Part shown: positions 30,692-38,593 of the stretch, one piece after another | How positions within the stretch are numbered: the first letter of the stretch is position 1 | How the letters are laid out: each line of letters begins with the position of its first letter | Source of the DNA: an uncultured Bradyrhizobium sp. | GTDB taxonomy: Bacteria; Pseudomonadota; Alphaproteobacteria; Rhizobiales; Xanthobacteraceae | DNA: 64,000 nucleotides | Direction of reading: 5' to 3' | Assembly (NCBI RefSeq): GCF_947648125.1 | Contig: NZ_CANSMR010000030.1 | Coordinates: 1 to 64,000 of the forward strand | Notes under the pieces: generated by a model | What the model was told of the DNA's origin: nothing | What the model saw: the letters and a program-made list of their open reading frames with translations, nothing else | Database searches by the model: none | Translations under genes and position numbers: made by a program

Positions 30692-31933
30692 ATGTCCATG
30701 TCAGCCAATATCGAACATCACGGGCGTCCCCACGCTGAGCCGCATCGCGATGCAGGCGGGCCGTTGTGGCTGTCCGCAGCCGCGGGACTGTGCGCCTCGC
30801 TGGTCGGGCTCGGGCTGGCGCGCTTTGCCTACACGCCGCTGATCCCGGCGCTGATCGCGGCCAAATGGTTCACGCCGGCGGAAGCGGTCTATCTCGGTGC
30901 CGCCAACCTTGCCGGCTATCTCGCCGGCGCGCTGATCGCCCGCGATCTCGGCGCACGCGTCGGCTCGGTGTGGGCGCTGCGCGGCATGATGGTGCTGGCC
31001 GCCATCACCTGCTTTGCCTGCGCGGTGCCGATCTCCTTCATCTGGTTCTTCGGCTTCCGCTTTCTCGCCGGCATCAGTGGCGGCGTGATTATGGTGCTGG
31101 CGGCGACCGCGATCCTGCCGCACACCGCGCCAAGCAAGCGCGGCCTGATCGGCGGCGTGATCTTCGCCGGTGTCGGACTGGGTGTCGCTGCGTCGGGCAC
31201 GCTGGTGCCGTTGTTGCTGCAGCAGGGCGTCAAGCAGGCCTGGTACGGCCTTGGCGTGCTGTCGGCGGTGCTGACATTGATCAGCTGGAAGGCGTGGCCG
31301 GCGGACGTGCCTCCCGCGCATGGTGCTGCCGAGCCGCAGGTCGCGTCGCACAGTGTGCGCTCGCCGCTGGTGATCGCGCTGTGCGTGGAATACGGCCTCA
31401 ATGCGCTGGCGCTGGTGCCGCACATGGTGTTCCTGGTTGATTTCGTCGCCCGCGGCCTCGGGCAGGGGATCGCGGCGGGATCGTATTACTGGGTGCTGTA
31501 CGGCATCGGCGCCGTGGTTGGCCCGCTGCTATCTGGACATCTCGCCGATCGCGCCGGCTTCGCTGCGGCGCTACGCGCGGCGTTCCTGATCGAGGCGGTT
31601 GCGGTCGCGCTGCCCGCCGTGACGAATTCACCTGCCGCGCTGATCGTGTCGAGCCTCATCGTCGGCGGCTTCACGCCCGGCATCGTGCCGCTGGTGATCG
31701 GTCGCATCCACGAGCTGATCCCGCATTCCGCCGCGAGCCAGCGCTCGGCCTGGGCGCAGGCGACCACGACCTTCGCACTGTTCCAGGCGGCGGGCGCCTA
31801 CGGGCTGTCCTGGTTGTTCGCGCAGAGCGGCGGCGACTATGCGCTGCTGTTCGTGATCGGTGCGGCCGGCGTGGCTGTCGCGCTGGCGATCGAACTGGTC
31901 AGCGTCGTCGCGCTGGGGCGCAAGCGGAGTTAG
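30692..31933 (+). CDS. MFS transporter, YbfB/YjiJ type
   Basis: This 413-residue protein has about 12 hydrophobic segments and a start at 30692 or 30698. Motifs LGLARFAYTPLIPALI, GYLAGALIARDLGAR and the second-half repeat YGIGAVVGPLLSGHLADRAGFAAAL are typical of the YbfB/YjiJ branch of the major facilitator superfamily, whose substrates are mostly unknown. It should be an inner-membrane proton-coupled exporter or importer. Its stop overlaps the convergent aminotransferase by 4 bases, so the two 3' ends are shared. Confidence 0.9.
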   Translation: MSMSANIEHHGRPHAEPHRDAGGPLWLSAAAGLCASLVGLGLARFAYTPLIPALIAAKWFTPAEAVYLGAANLAGYLAGALIARDLGARVGSVWALRGMMVLAAITCFACAVPISFIWFFGFRFLAGISGGVIMVLAATAILPHTAPSKRGLIGGVIFAGVGLGVAASGTLVPLLLQQGVKQAWYGLGVLSAVLTLISWKAWPADVPPAHGAAEPQVASHSVRSPLVIALCVEYGLNALALVPHMVFLVDFVARGLGQGIAAGSYYWVLYGIGAVVGPLLSGHLADRAGFAAALRAAFLIEAVAVALPAVTNSPAALIVSSLIVGGFTPGIVPLVIGRIHELIPHSAASQRSAWAQATTTFALFQAAGAYGLSWLFAQSGGDYALLFVIGAAGVAVALAIELVSVVALGRKRS

Positions 31934-33081
31934 CCGCGCAGCGCTTTCGTCAGGACGGCGACGAGGCGATCCACATCGGCCTCGTCGTTGAAGACATGCG
32001 GCGAGATCCGCATCCGGCCGAGCCGCAGCGCGACATGGATGTTCTCGGCGGCAAGCCGCGCGATCAGCTCCTTCGGAATGCCGCCCGCCATGCCGAGGCT
32101 CAGGATGTGCGGTGCGCGCAGGCTGCGCGCCAGCTGACTGAGCCCGAGATCGCGCACGCCGTCGGCGATCCGCTCGGTGAGCATCGCGAGCCGCGCGCTG
32201 ACGGCAGCGGCGCCCCATTCCGCCATCATCTCCATTCCGATCGAGGCCATCTCCAGCGTGATGAAATGATCGCGCTCGCCCATGTCAAAGCGCCGGGCAT
32301 TGTCGACATAGGCGAGGTCACCGAAATAGACCGGCTTCTCGGAATTGACGTCGCGGCGGCCGGCGGAGGTCTGCTCCAGCGGCACCCCGTTCTGGTGACG
32401 CTTTGCGACGTAGAGGAAGGCGCGGCCGTAGGGACCGATCAGCCATTTGTAGGTCGGAAAGATCACGGCATCAGGATCGAGTTTTGTCACATCCATCGCC
32501 ACGACACCGGCGCTCTGGGTCGCGTCGATCACGAACATCGCGCCATGCTGCCGCAGTGCGGCTTGCACCTTGTCGACGTCGATCATGCCGCCGTCCGACC
32601 AATGCACCGACGAGATCGAGGCGAGGCCGACCGGCGGCGCACTCGGCCGCTCGATTGTTGCAAGCACCGCCGACGTCCAGTCGCCGTCGGCGGGCTGGCG
32701 CACGGTGTCCACGACAAAACCCTGCGCCTCGGCGCGGGCGTGCCATTCCAACACCGGCGAGGAGTGATCGTTCTCCAGCACGATGACGCGCGTGCCGCGC
32801 GGAATGGTCAGGGCCTTCGCTACCGTAGCTATGCCGTAGCTGATCGCCGGGATCAGTGCGACGTCATCCGGCGCGGCGTTGATCAGGCGTGCCGCCGCGG
32901 TGCGGGCGCGTTCATGCTGGCGGCCGGCGAAACCAGCGTCGATCGTCCAGGGCTGGCCCTTGCGTCCGACCGCGGCGCGTCCGGCGTCGAGCGTCTTCAA
33001 GGGTAGCGGGCTGTAGGACGCCGAGTTCAGATAGCAGACTTCGCGTGGGATCTCGAACAGATGGCGCTGGGAGGGAAGCAT
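31930..33081 (-). CDS. Aminotransferase class V-fold protein
   Basis: The ATG at 33081 has AGAG upstream and starts MLPSQRHLFEIPREVCYLNSAS; a start at 33138 would overlap the VOC gene. The 383-residue PLP protein has VIVLENDHSSPV, D186 in FVIDATQSAG and the Schiff-base lysine K212 in PTYKWLIGPYG. This is the fold-type I class V group (cysteine desulfurase/kynureninase/isopenicillin epimerase-like). The reaction is not clear: no conserved desulfurase Cys loop is seen, and epimerase- or lyase-type activity is more likely. It follows the VOC gene by 53 bases on the same strand, suggesting a shared metabolic step. Confidence 0.87.
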   Translation of the reverse strand: MLPSQRHLFEIPREVCYLNSASYSPLPLKTLDAGRAAVGRKGQPWTIDAGFAGRQHERARTAAARLINAAPDDVALIPAISYGIATVAKALTIPRGTRVIVLENDHSSPVLEWHARAEAQGFVVDTVRQPADGDWTSAVLATIERPSAPPVGLASISSVHWSDGGMIDVDKVQAALRQHGAMFVIDATQSAGVVAMDVTKLDPDAVIFPTYKWLIGPYGRAFLYVAKRHQNGVPLEQTSAGRRDVNSEKPVYFGDLAYVDNARRFDMGERDHFITLEMASIGMEMMAEWGAAAVSARLAMLTERIADGVRDLGLSQLARSLRAPHILSLGMAGGIPKELIARLAAENIHVALRLGRMRISPHVFNDEADVDRLVAVLTKALRG

Positions 33082-33134
33082 GTCGTCTCTTGGCTGGGAT
33101 TGCTGATGATGTCGCGATGCGGACGAGCGCACGC

Positions 33135-34022
33135 TCATCCGTCATACTGGTCCGGCCCCATCGCCCACGGCGCCTGATCGTAGCCGTTGGCGAAGGTGCG
33201 GTTGGTCTGTGCCGGGTTGCGGTTGACCAGCGGCCGCAGATACATCGGATGGGTGGCGCTGCGCACCTCGTGCTCGACGGTGAACAAGTGCCGGCCATTG
33301 GCGGGATCGACGATGTCGCAAAAGCGGTACTGGTATTGATTGTCCTCGCGGGAGACCAGGTTGCGCTCGCGCAGCCGCTTGTAGGGGCCCGAGAAGTCCG
33401 TGATGTAGATCTGGACGTGATGGCCGTCGAACTCGCCGTGCGCCTGGTCGGTCTCGCGGAATTGCAGATACTGGTCCTTGCCGACTTTTGCGCGCGCGAC
33501 GATACCGTCGCCGTTCACGACACTGGCGGGGATGCCCATGATTTCGGGATAGAACCGGCTGATCGCTTCAGCGGTGCCGCGCGGCACCTCGAACTCGACA
33601 TAGGGCATGCCGAGCGCGATGCGGCCGAACCGCCCGGCGTCCGGTTCAAAGCAGCGCAGCCGGTTGCCCCACGGGCAAATGGCCTCGACGTGATCGTTGT
33701 GCTCGCGATAGCTGAACGCCGTGCCCTCGAGCTTGGGCGCGACCGCGGCAAGCCGCTGCAGCAGAGCCTGCCGTCCGGCGATCACGATCGCCGTGTGGCC
33801 ACGCAGCACCTGCGGCCTGCCGCTCGGCAGATGAAACTGGCTGCGGCCGGCGTTCACCCACATGTTGCTGTCGGAGACCATCAGGTAGGGATCGCGTGTC
33901 AAGCCGATGCCGGCGACGTAGAACAGCGTGGCGAGGCGCTGGTCGGGCACCTGCACGTTGACATGCTCGAGATGGATGGCGTTGCCGAGATCTTCTGCGG
34001 TGCGGTCGAATGGCTGCTGCAC
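33135..34022 (-). CDS. VOC-superfamily protein with two domains
   Basis: This 295-residue protein begins with a VOC motif AIHLEHVNVQVPDQRLATLFYVAGIGL and a second beta-alpha-beta-beta-beta module around residues 135-245 (YVEFEVPRGTAEAISRFYPEIMGI, HHVQIYITDFSGPYKRL). Candidate metal residues are the His in LEHVNV, and the His-His in GHHVQIY with the Glu in FEVP. The family covers extradiol dioxygenases, glyoxalase I and resistance proteins. Length and two modules are compatible with a dioxygenase-like enzyme, but the substrate is unknown. It is upstream of the class V aminotransferase. Confidence 0.75.
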   Translation of the reverse strand: MQQPFDRTAEDLGNAIHLEHVNVQVPDQRLATLFYVAGIGLTRDPYLMVSDSNMWVNAGRSQFHLPSGRPQVLRGHTAIVIAGRQALLQRLAAVAPKLEGTAFSYREHNDHVEAICPWGNRLRCFEPDAGRFGRIALGMPYVEFEVPRGTAEAISRFYPEIMGIPASVVNGDGIVARAKVGKDQYLQFRETDQAHGEFDGHHVQIYITDFSGPYKRLRERNLVSREDNQYQYRFCDIVDPANGRHLFTVEHEVRSATHPMYLRPLVNRNPAQTNRTFANGYDQAPWAMGPDQYDG

Positions 34023-34110
34023 GGCGCGGCTCCCTGGATGCGGTGCCGCGCATGATAGTGCAACGGCACGGCCGATCCAGCGACGAGGCCATGAATGTTT
34101 CGCGGGGCTG

Positions 34111-34863
34111 CTACCCCCCGTAACTCTGCACCAGGCTGCCGGCGACCAGCGCCCAGCCGTCGACCAGCACGAAGAAGATCAGCTTGAACGGCAGTGAGAC
34201 CACCACCGGCGGCAGCATCATCATGCCCATCGACATCAACACCGAGGCGACCACGAGGTCGATGATCAGGAACGGCAGGAATAGGAGAAATCCGATTTCG
34301 AAGGCGCGCTTCAGCTCGGAGATCATGAAGGCCGGCACCAGGATGCGCAGCGACATCTCTTCGGGCGTCGCCGGCGGCGGCTCGCCGGAAAGGTCCATGA
34401 ACAGCTTGAGGTCCTTCTCGCGGACGTTTTTCTGCATGAAGCCGCGGAGGGGGACCGAAGCGCGCTGCAGCGCTTCCTCGACGCCGATCTGGTTGGCGAC
34501 CAGCGGCTTGATGCCGTCGTCATAGGATTTCTGCAGTACCGGTCCCATCACGAAGGCGGTGAGGAACATCGCAAGCGCGATCATCACCGAGTTCGGCGGC
34601 GCGGTCGCGGTGCCGAGCGCGGTGCGCAGCAACGAGAGCACGACCACGATGCGCGTGAACGAGGTCATCATGACGAGGATCGACGGCGCGATCGACAACA
34701 CCGTCAGCAGCGCGATCAGCTGGATCGCGCGCTCGGTCACGCCGCCATTGCCGCCACCGAGATTGATGCTGATATCCTGCGCCATCGCCGGATCGGCGAA
34801 GGATCCGGCGGCGATCAGGACAGCGATGAAAAAAACTCTACGCGGGACCGACCCTGATCTCAC
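34111..34863 (-). CDS. fliP: Flagellar export gate protein FliP
   Basis: This 250-residue protein starts with GTG at 34863, overlapping the fliO stop as GTGA. It has a cleavable signal peptide (FFIAVLIAAGSFADPAMA), then LIALLTVLSIAPSILVMMTSFTRIVVVLSLLRTALG, FLTAFVMGP, the loop with FMQKNVREKDLKLFM and the terminal LLFLPFLIIDLVVASVLMSMGMMMLPPVVVSLPFKLIFFVLVDGW. FliP assembles with FliQ and FliR as the export-gate core. It is transcribed with fliO, opposite to fliQ and fliR at 37429-38481. Confidence 0.97.
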   Translation of the reverse strand: MRSGSVPRRVFFIAVLIAAGSFADPAMAQDISINLGGGNGGVTERAIQLIALLTVLSIAPSILVMMTSFTRIVVVLSLLRTALGTATAPPNSVMIALAMFLTAFVMGPVLQKSYDDGIKPLVANQIGVEEALQRASVPLRGFMQKNVREKDLKLFMDLSGEPPPATPEEMSLRILVPAFMISELKRAFEIGFLLFLPFLIIDLVVASVLMSMGMMMLPPVVVSLPFKLIFFVLVDGWALVAGSLVQSYGG

Positions 34864-35813
34864 GAAGGATTCTTCGGGCGGCCGAGCAGCGATGCCATCT
34901 CGTCCTCGAGATTCTCGAAGCCGCTCTTCTGTCCGCCGGCGGGCGGGGCAGGCGGCTCGCTACGCGGCGCGCGAACCGGCGGCGCCTCGGGCGCAACCGG
35001 CGGCGCGACGGTCTCGCCTGCGCCGGTCGGGCGGCGCAGGGCCGCCTCGAGCCGCTGCGCCATTTCGGCCAAATTGGCATCTGCGTTCGATGCCGGCGGC
35101 ACCGGCGGAGGCGCCTGGGTTGCGACCGGTGGTGGAGCGGGGGGAGGCGGTGGTGGCGGCGTGACGGCGCGCTCGGGCGTACGCGGCGGCGCCTTCGGCG
35201 GCTCGGCAGCGCGTGGCGGCCGCGGGATAACGGGTTCGGAGCGCGGCGGCAGGCGTGGCGGCATCGGATCGGGCCGCGGTTCGCTGCGCTCGGCCGTGAA
35301 GCCCGCCAGCGGATCGTTGCGACGCTCGGCGATCGGCGGCGGGGGCCGGCGCAGCTCGTCGGCGAAGGAGGGGCGTGCCTGACGCGGCGGCAGCTCGGGC
35401 TCGGGAAGGTCGAAACTGTCGGACCGTGCGGCTTCGCTCTCGTTCCAGGCGGCATCCGGCAGCGGCGCCACGCGCGGCGGCGCGGCATCGGCTGCAACGG
35501 CAGGGCGGGTCGACATCTGATCGCGCCCCGGCATCGCGCGGACGATATTCGGCTCGACGACGATGTCGGTCGGGCCACCGATCATCAGGAGATGCTCGAT
35601 GTTGTCGCGGCGGACCAGCACCAGCCGGCGGCGGCCATCGACGGCAGCCGCGTCGATCACGGCCAGTCGCGGCATGCGTCCGCGGTTGGCGTTGGCGCCG
35701 AGGCGGTTTCCGGCGAAGCGGCGGACGAGCCATGCGGTGACGCCGATCAGCGCCAGCACGACGACGAATGCCAAGACGAATGTAATGACCTGCATATTGG
35801 AGTCCCCGGCCAT
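34860..35813 (-). CDS. fliO: Flagellar biosynthesis protein FliO with long proline-rich tail
   Basis: This 317-residue protein has one transmembrane helix (about residues 8-30, QVITFVLAFVVVLALIGVTAWLV) and a FliO domain (RLAVIDAAAVDGRRRLVLVRRDNIEHLLMIGGPTDIVVEPNI). A ~200-residue Pro/Arg/Ala-rich disordered tail then ends in FENLEDEMASLLGRP. FliO helps FliP insert and assemble. The tail is far longer than in enterobacterial FliO (about 125 residues total) and includes a run of prolines near residue 225. It is the first gene of fliO-fliP. Confidence 0.85.
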   Translation of the reverse strand: MAGDSNMQVITFVLAFVVVLALIGVTAWLVRRFAGNRLGANANRGRMPRLAVIDAAAVDGRRRLVLVRRDNIEHLLMIGGPTDIVVEPNIVRAMPGRDQMSTRPAVAADAAPPRVAPLPDAAWNESEAARSDSFDLPEPELPPRQARPSFADELRRPPPPIAERRNDPLAGFTAERSEPRPDPMPPRLPPRSEPVIPRPPRAAEPPKAPPRTPERAVTPPPPPPPAPPPVATQAPPPVPPASNADANLAEMAQRLEAALRRPTGAGETVAPPVAPEAPPVRAPRSEPPAPPAGGQKSGFENLEDEMASLLGRPKNPS

Positions 35814-36078
35814 CGTGGCCTTCCTCAGCTTCCGCCATCAACGAGCGCGGATTGATAGGTGCGGTTTGCGCAGCGAATCGCGCCCGAGATTCGCCTTATT
35901 TCTTAATTCCCAGCGGCTTGCAGCCGACTGTTCTATTAATAAACCAAGAATCGCTTGTCCCAAAACGACTTCTCAGCGCCCCACGCTGTCTTGGTTTGTG
36001 CTGGTTAACGCAGCATTCGTGGCGAAAATGCGCTCGCCGGCCGCAGTTGAGGCGTTCTCCACGGCTCCGTCCGACATT

Positions 36079-36097
36079 TTAACCACCCGTTAACCAT
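36079..36097 (+). promoter_or_regulatory. CtrA box upstream of flgB
   Basis: TTAA-CCACCCG-TTAACC matches the CtrA consensus exactly, extended to TTAACCAT. It lies 69 bases before the flgB ATG in the 352-base region between fliO and flgB. A further TTAAC is present near 36005 and another at 36148. The remaining part (35814-36078) is AT-richer than the genes and should hold the fliO promoter, which I could not pin down. Confidence 0.65.
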
Positions 36098-36165
36098 ATA
36101 CCGGGCAAATTCTGCCTACCTCGGAAGGCCCAAGGGGCGTCCAAGAGGTTAACGGAGCCGCGGCG

Positions 36166-36576
36166 ATGTCCATGAACGATCTGCCGATCCTGTCGGCGTT
36201 GCGCAGCAAGATGCAGTGGCACCAGGAGCGCCAGCGGGTGCTCGCCGAGAACATTTCCAATTCCGACACGCCGAACTTCCGGCCGCGCGACCTGGTCGAG
36301 CCGAAGTTCGACCGGGCCGGCACCACGGTCGGCGGCGGCATGGGGACGCTGCCGATGATGCAGACCAGCGCCACCCACATGGCGGCGTCCGGCGCGCCGG
36401 ACACATTCGACAATGATCGTGGCAAGAGCGGGTTCCAGACCCGCCCGGCCGGCAACGCGGTCAATCTCGAGGAGCAGATGCTGAAAGTGTCCGCCAACCA
36501 GATGGACTTCGCGGCCGCCACCTCGCTCTACAGCAAAAGCCTGCGTCTGCTGAAAACCGCGATCGGCAAGGGCTAG
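36166..36576 (+). CDS. flgB: Flagellar proximal rod protein FlgB
   Basis: This 136-residue protein has FlgB features: MNDLPILSALRSKMQWHQERQRVLAENISNSDTPNFRPRDL at the N-terminus and the C-terminal helix EEQMLKVSANQMDFAAATSLYSKSLRLLKTAIGKG. It is the first rod subunit, exported through the flagellar type III gate. It heads the flgB-flgC-fliE-fliQ-fliR-flhB operon, with a CtrA box upstream. Confidence 0.95.
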   Translation: MSMNDLPILSALRSKMQWHQERQRVLAENISNSDTPNFRPRDLVEPKFDRAGTTVGGGMGTLPMMQTSATHMAASGAPDTFDNDRGKSGFQTRPAGNAVNLEEQMLKVSANQMDFAAATSLYSKSLRLLKTAIGKG

Positions 36577-36603
36577 GCCGCTTAACGGCGGCGGGAGGAT
36601 CCC

Positions 36604-37029
36604 ATGGCAGATGGAACAAGCGATTTTGCCCGCTCGATGAGCATCGCGACCTCGGGCCTGCGCGCGCAGGCAGGGCGGATGCGGGTGATCTCGGAAAATA
36701 TCGCTAACGCCGATTCGACGGCGCAGACTGCGGGCGGCGATCCCTACCGCCGCAAGGTGCCGACCTTCTCCTCCGCGCTGGATCGTTCGCTCGACGCCCA
36801 GGTCGTGACGCTCGGCCGGATCCGCCCCGACCAGTCGTCATTCCGCATCAAGCAGGAGCCGGGCAATCCGGCGGCGGACGCCTCCGGCAACGTCAAATAT
36901 CCGAACGTCAATCCGATGGTCGAAATGACCGACATGCGCGACGCCCAGCGCTCCTATGAGGCGAACCTCAACATCATCAGCGCGACGCGGCGGATGATCC
37001 AGCGCACGCTCGATATCCTCAAGTCCTGA
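36604..37029 (+). CDS. flgC: Flagellar proximal rod protein FlgC
   Basis: This 141-residue protein begins with SMSIATSGLRAQAGRMRVISENIANADST, the rod-protein helix, and ends NVNPMVEMTDMRDAQRSYEANLNIISATRRMIQRTLDIL, diagnostic of FlgC. It is 27 bases after flgB with GGGAGG upstream. It builds the proximal rod with FlgB and FlgF. Confidence 0.95.
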   Translation: MADGTSDFARSMSIATSGLRAQAGRMRVISENIANADSTAQTAGGDPYRRKVPTFSSALDRSLDAQVVTLGRIRPDQSSFRIKQEPGNPAADASGNVKYPNVNPMVEMTDMRDAQRSYEANLNIISATRRMIQRTLDILKS

Positions 37030-37055
37030 CGCAACAAGAACAGGGAACGTAAATC

Positions 37056-37367
37056 ATGGCTACACCGACAGTCGCCGCCAACGCCTATGCCAGCCTCGCG
37101 AAAATGATGGAGCGCGGCGGCGTCGAGAAGGCCGGGCAGGCCGTCGCCGGCCCGTCCTTCAGCGCGCTGCTGAAAGACTCCGTCGGCAGCGTGCTGGAAG
37201 CGGGCAAGAAGTCCGACGCGCAGACCATGGCGATGGCCTCCGGCAAGGCGAATGTGATGGATGTGGTGACGGCGGTCGCCGACACGGACGTCGCGGTGTC
37301 GACGCTGGTCTCGGTGCGCGACCGCGTGATCCAGGCCTATGAAGACATCATGAAGATGCCGATCTGA
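37056..37367 (+). CDS. fliE: Flagellar hook-basal body protein FliE
   Basis: This 103-residue protein matches FliE in length and ending: FSALLKDSVGSVLEAGKKSDAQTMAMASGKANVMDVVTAVADTDVAVSTLVSVRDRVIQAYEDIMKMPI. FliE is the adaptor between the MS ring/export gate and the rod. It lies 26 bases after flgC. Confidence 0.94.
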   Translation: MATPTVAANAYASLAKMMERGGVEKAGQAVAGPSFSALLKDSVGSVLEAGKKSDAQTMAMASGKANVMDVVTAVADTDVAVSTLVSVRDRVIQAYEDIMKMPI

Positions 37368-37428
37368 CGTCCGTCAGGACGTTATCCCGAGGGCGATGCG
37401 AAGCAAGATTGTAAAAGCGAGAACAACA

Positions 37429-37692
37429 ATGACCGGCCCTGAAACTCTCGACGTAGCGCGCGATGCGATCTGGACCATCGTGCTGGTGTCGTCGCCTTTG
37501 ATGGTGGTCGGCCTCGTGGTCGGCGTCGTGGTGTCGTTGTTCCAGGCGTTGACCCAGATCCAGGAACAGACGCTGGTCTTCGTGCCGAAGATTCTCGCGA
37601 TCTTTGTGACATTGCTGCTGGCGCTGCCCTTCATGGCGGACGCGCTCAGTAGCCACATGATGCGGATTTCGTCGCGAATCATCGGCGGTTGA
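37429..37692 (+). CDS. fliQ: Flagellar export gate protein FliQ
   Basis: The ATG at 37429 gives an 87-residue product starting MTGPETLDVARDAIWTIVLVSSP, the standard FliQ beginning; an in-frame start at 37396 would add 11 unneeded residues. Two transmembrane helices and the motif FQALTQIQEQTLVFVPKILAIF are conserved. It packs around FliP and FliR in the gate. Confidence 0.95.
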   Translation: MTGPETLDVARDAIWTIVLVSSPLMVVGLVVGVVVSLFQALTQIQEQTLVFVPKILAIFVTLLLALPFMADALSSHMMRISSRIIGG

Positions 37693-37710
37693 TGCACTAA
37701 TGCCGCGGTC

Positions 37711-38481
37711 ATGCGCATCGATGTCTCCCTGCTTCCGGCGCTGGCCGCAATCTTCGTGCTGGTGTTCGCGCGCGTGGGCGCGATGGTGATGCTGCTGCCC
37801 GGTTTCGGCGAGAGCAACATCCCGGCACGGGTCAAGCTGTCGATCGCGCTGCTGCTGACGCTGATCATCCTTCCCCTGCATCGCAACGCCTATCATGTCG
37901 ACCTGTCGTCGATCTCCTCGCTCGGCGTCCTGATGGTGCATGAGCTGATCATCGGCATCGTGCTCGGCGCCACCGCGCGGGTGACGCTGTCGGCGCTCAA
38001 CGTCGCGGGCTCGGTGATCGCGCAGCAGCTCGGGCTCGGCTTCGTCACCGCCGTCGACCCGACCCAGGGACAGCAGGGCCAGATCATCGGCAACTTCCTC
38101 ACCATCCTCGGCCTGACGCTGCTGTTCGCCACCGACAGCCACTATCTCGTCATCGCGGCGCTGAGCGAGAGCTACCGCATCTTCTCGCCGGGCGAGATCA
38201 TGCCGACCGGCGACGTCGCCGCGCTTGCGACGTCCGCGTTCTCCGCGGCCTTCAAGATCGGCCTGCAGCTGTCGGCGCCGTTCCTGGTGTTCGGCCTCGT
38301 CTTCAACATCGGGCTCGGCGTGCTGGCGCGGCTGATGCCGCAGATGCAGGTCTACTTCGTCGGCGTGCCGCTCTCGATCATGGTCGGCTTCCTGATCTTC
38401 GCGGTCGTGCTCGCCGCGATGATGAATACCTATTTCGACTACTTCAACGGCGTCATGCGCCAGCTCGCTCCAATGAACTGA
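37711..38481 (+). CDS. fliR: Flagellar export gate protein FliR
   Basis: This 256-residue multi-spanning protein has the FliR motifs VFARVGAMVMLLPGFGESNIPARVKLSIAL, MVHELIIGIVLGATARVTLSALNVAGSVIAQQLGLGFVTAVDPTQG and GVLARLMPQMQVYFVGVPLSIMVGFLIF. It closes the FliPQR complex. It starts 19 bases after fliQ. A repeat element sits between it and flhB. Confidence 0.96.
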   Translation: MRIDVSLLPALAAIFVLVFARVGAMVMLLPGFGESNIPARVKLSIALLLTLIILPLHRNAYHVDLSSISSLGVLMVHELIIGIVLGATARVTLSALNVAGSVIAQQLGLGFVTAVDPTQGQQGQIIGNFLTILGLTLLFATDSHYLVIAALSESYRIFSPGEIMPTGDVAALATSAFSAAFKIGLQLSAPFLVFGLVFNIGLGVLARLMPQMQVYFVGVPLSIMVGFLIFAVVLAAMMNTYFDYFNGVMRQLAPMN

Positions 38482-38483
38482 TG

Positions 38484-38583
38484 TAGAGCGTTTTCGAGCG
38501 AAGTGGGAACCGGTTCGCGTGAAGAAAACGCGTCAAAAATAGGGACCGCAGACCATGATGCGATCAAGTCGCATCATGGTCTA
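38484..38583 (+). repeat. Bipartite repeat copy 3, inside the fliR-flhB junction
   Basis: The conserved half in plus orientation (GAGCGTTTTCGAGCGAAGTGG...ACCGGTTCGCGTGAAGAAAACG) is followed by a perfect 14-bp hairpin (38550-38563 with 38569-38582; arm AGACCATGATGCGA). It occupies nearly the whole gap between fliR and flhB and ends 11 bases before the flhB ATG, leaving only GGGAGCAGAG as ribosome-binding region. Confidence 0.85.
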
Positions 38584-38593
38584 GGGAGCAGAG

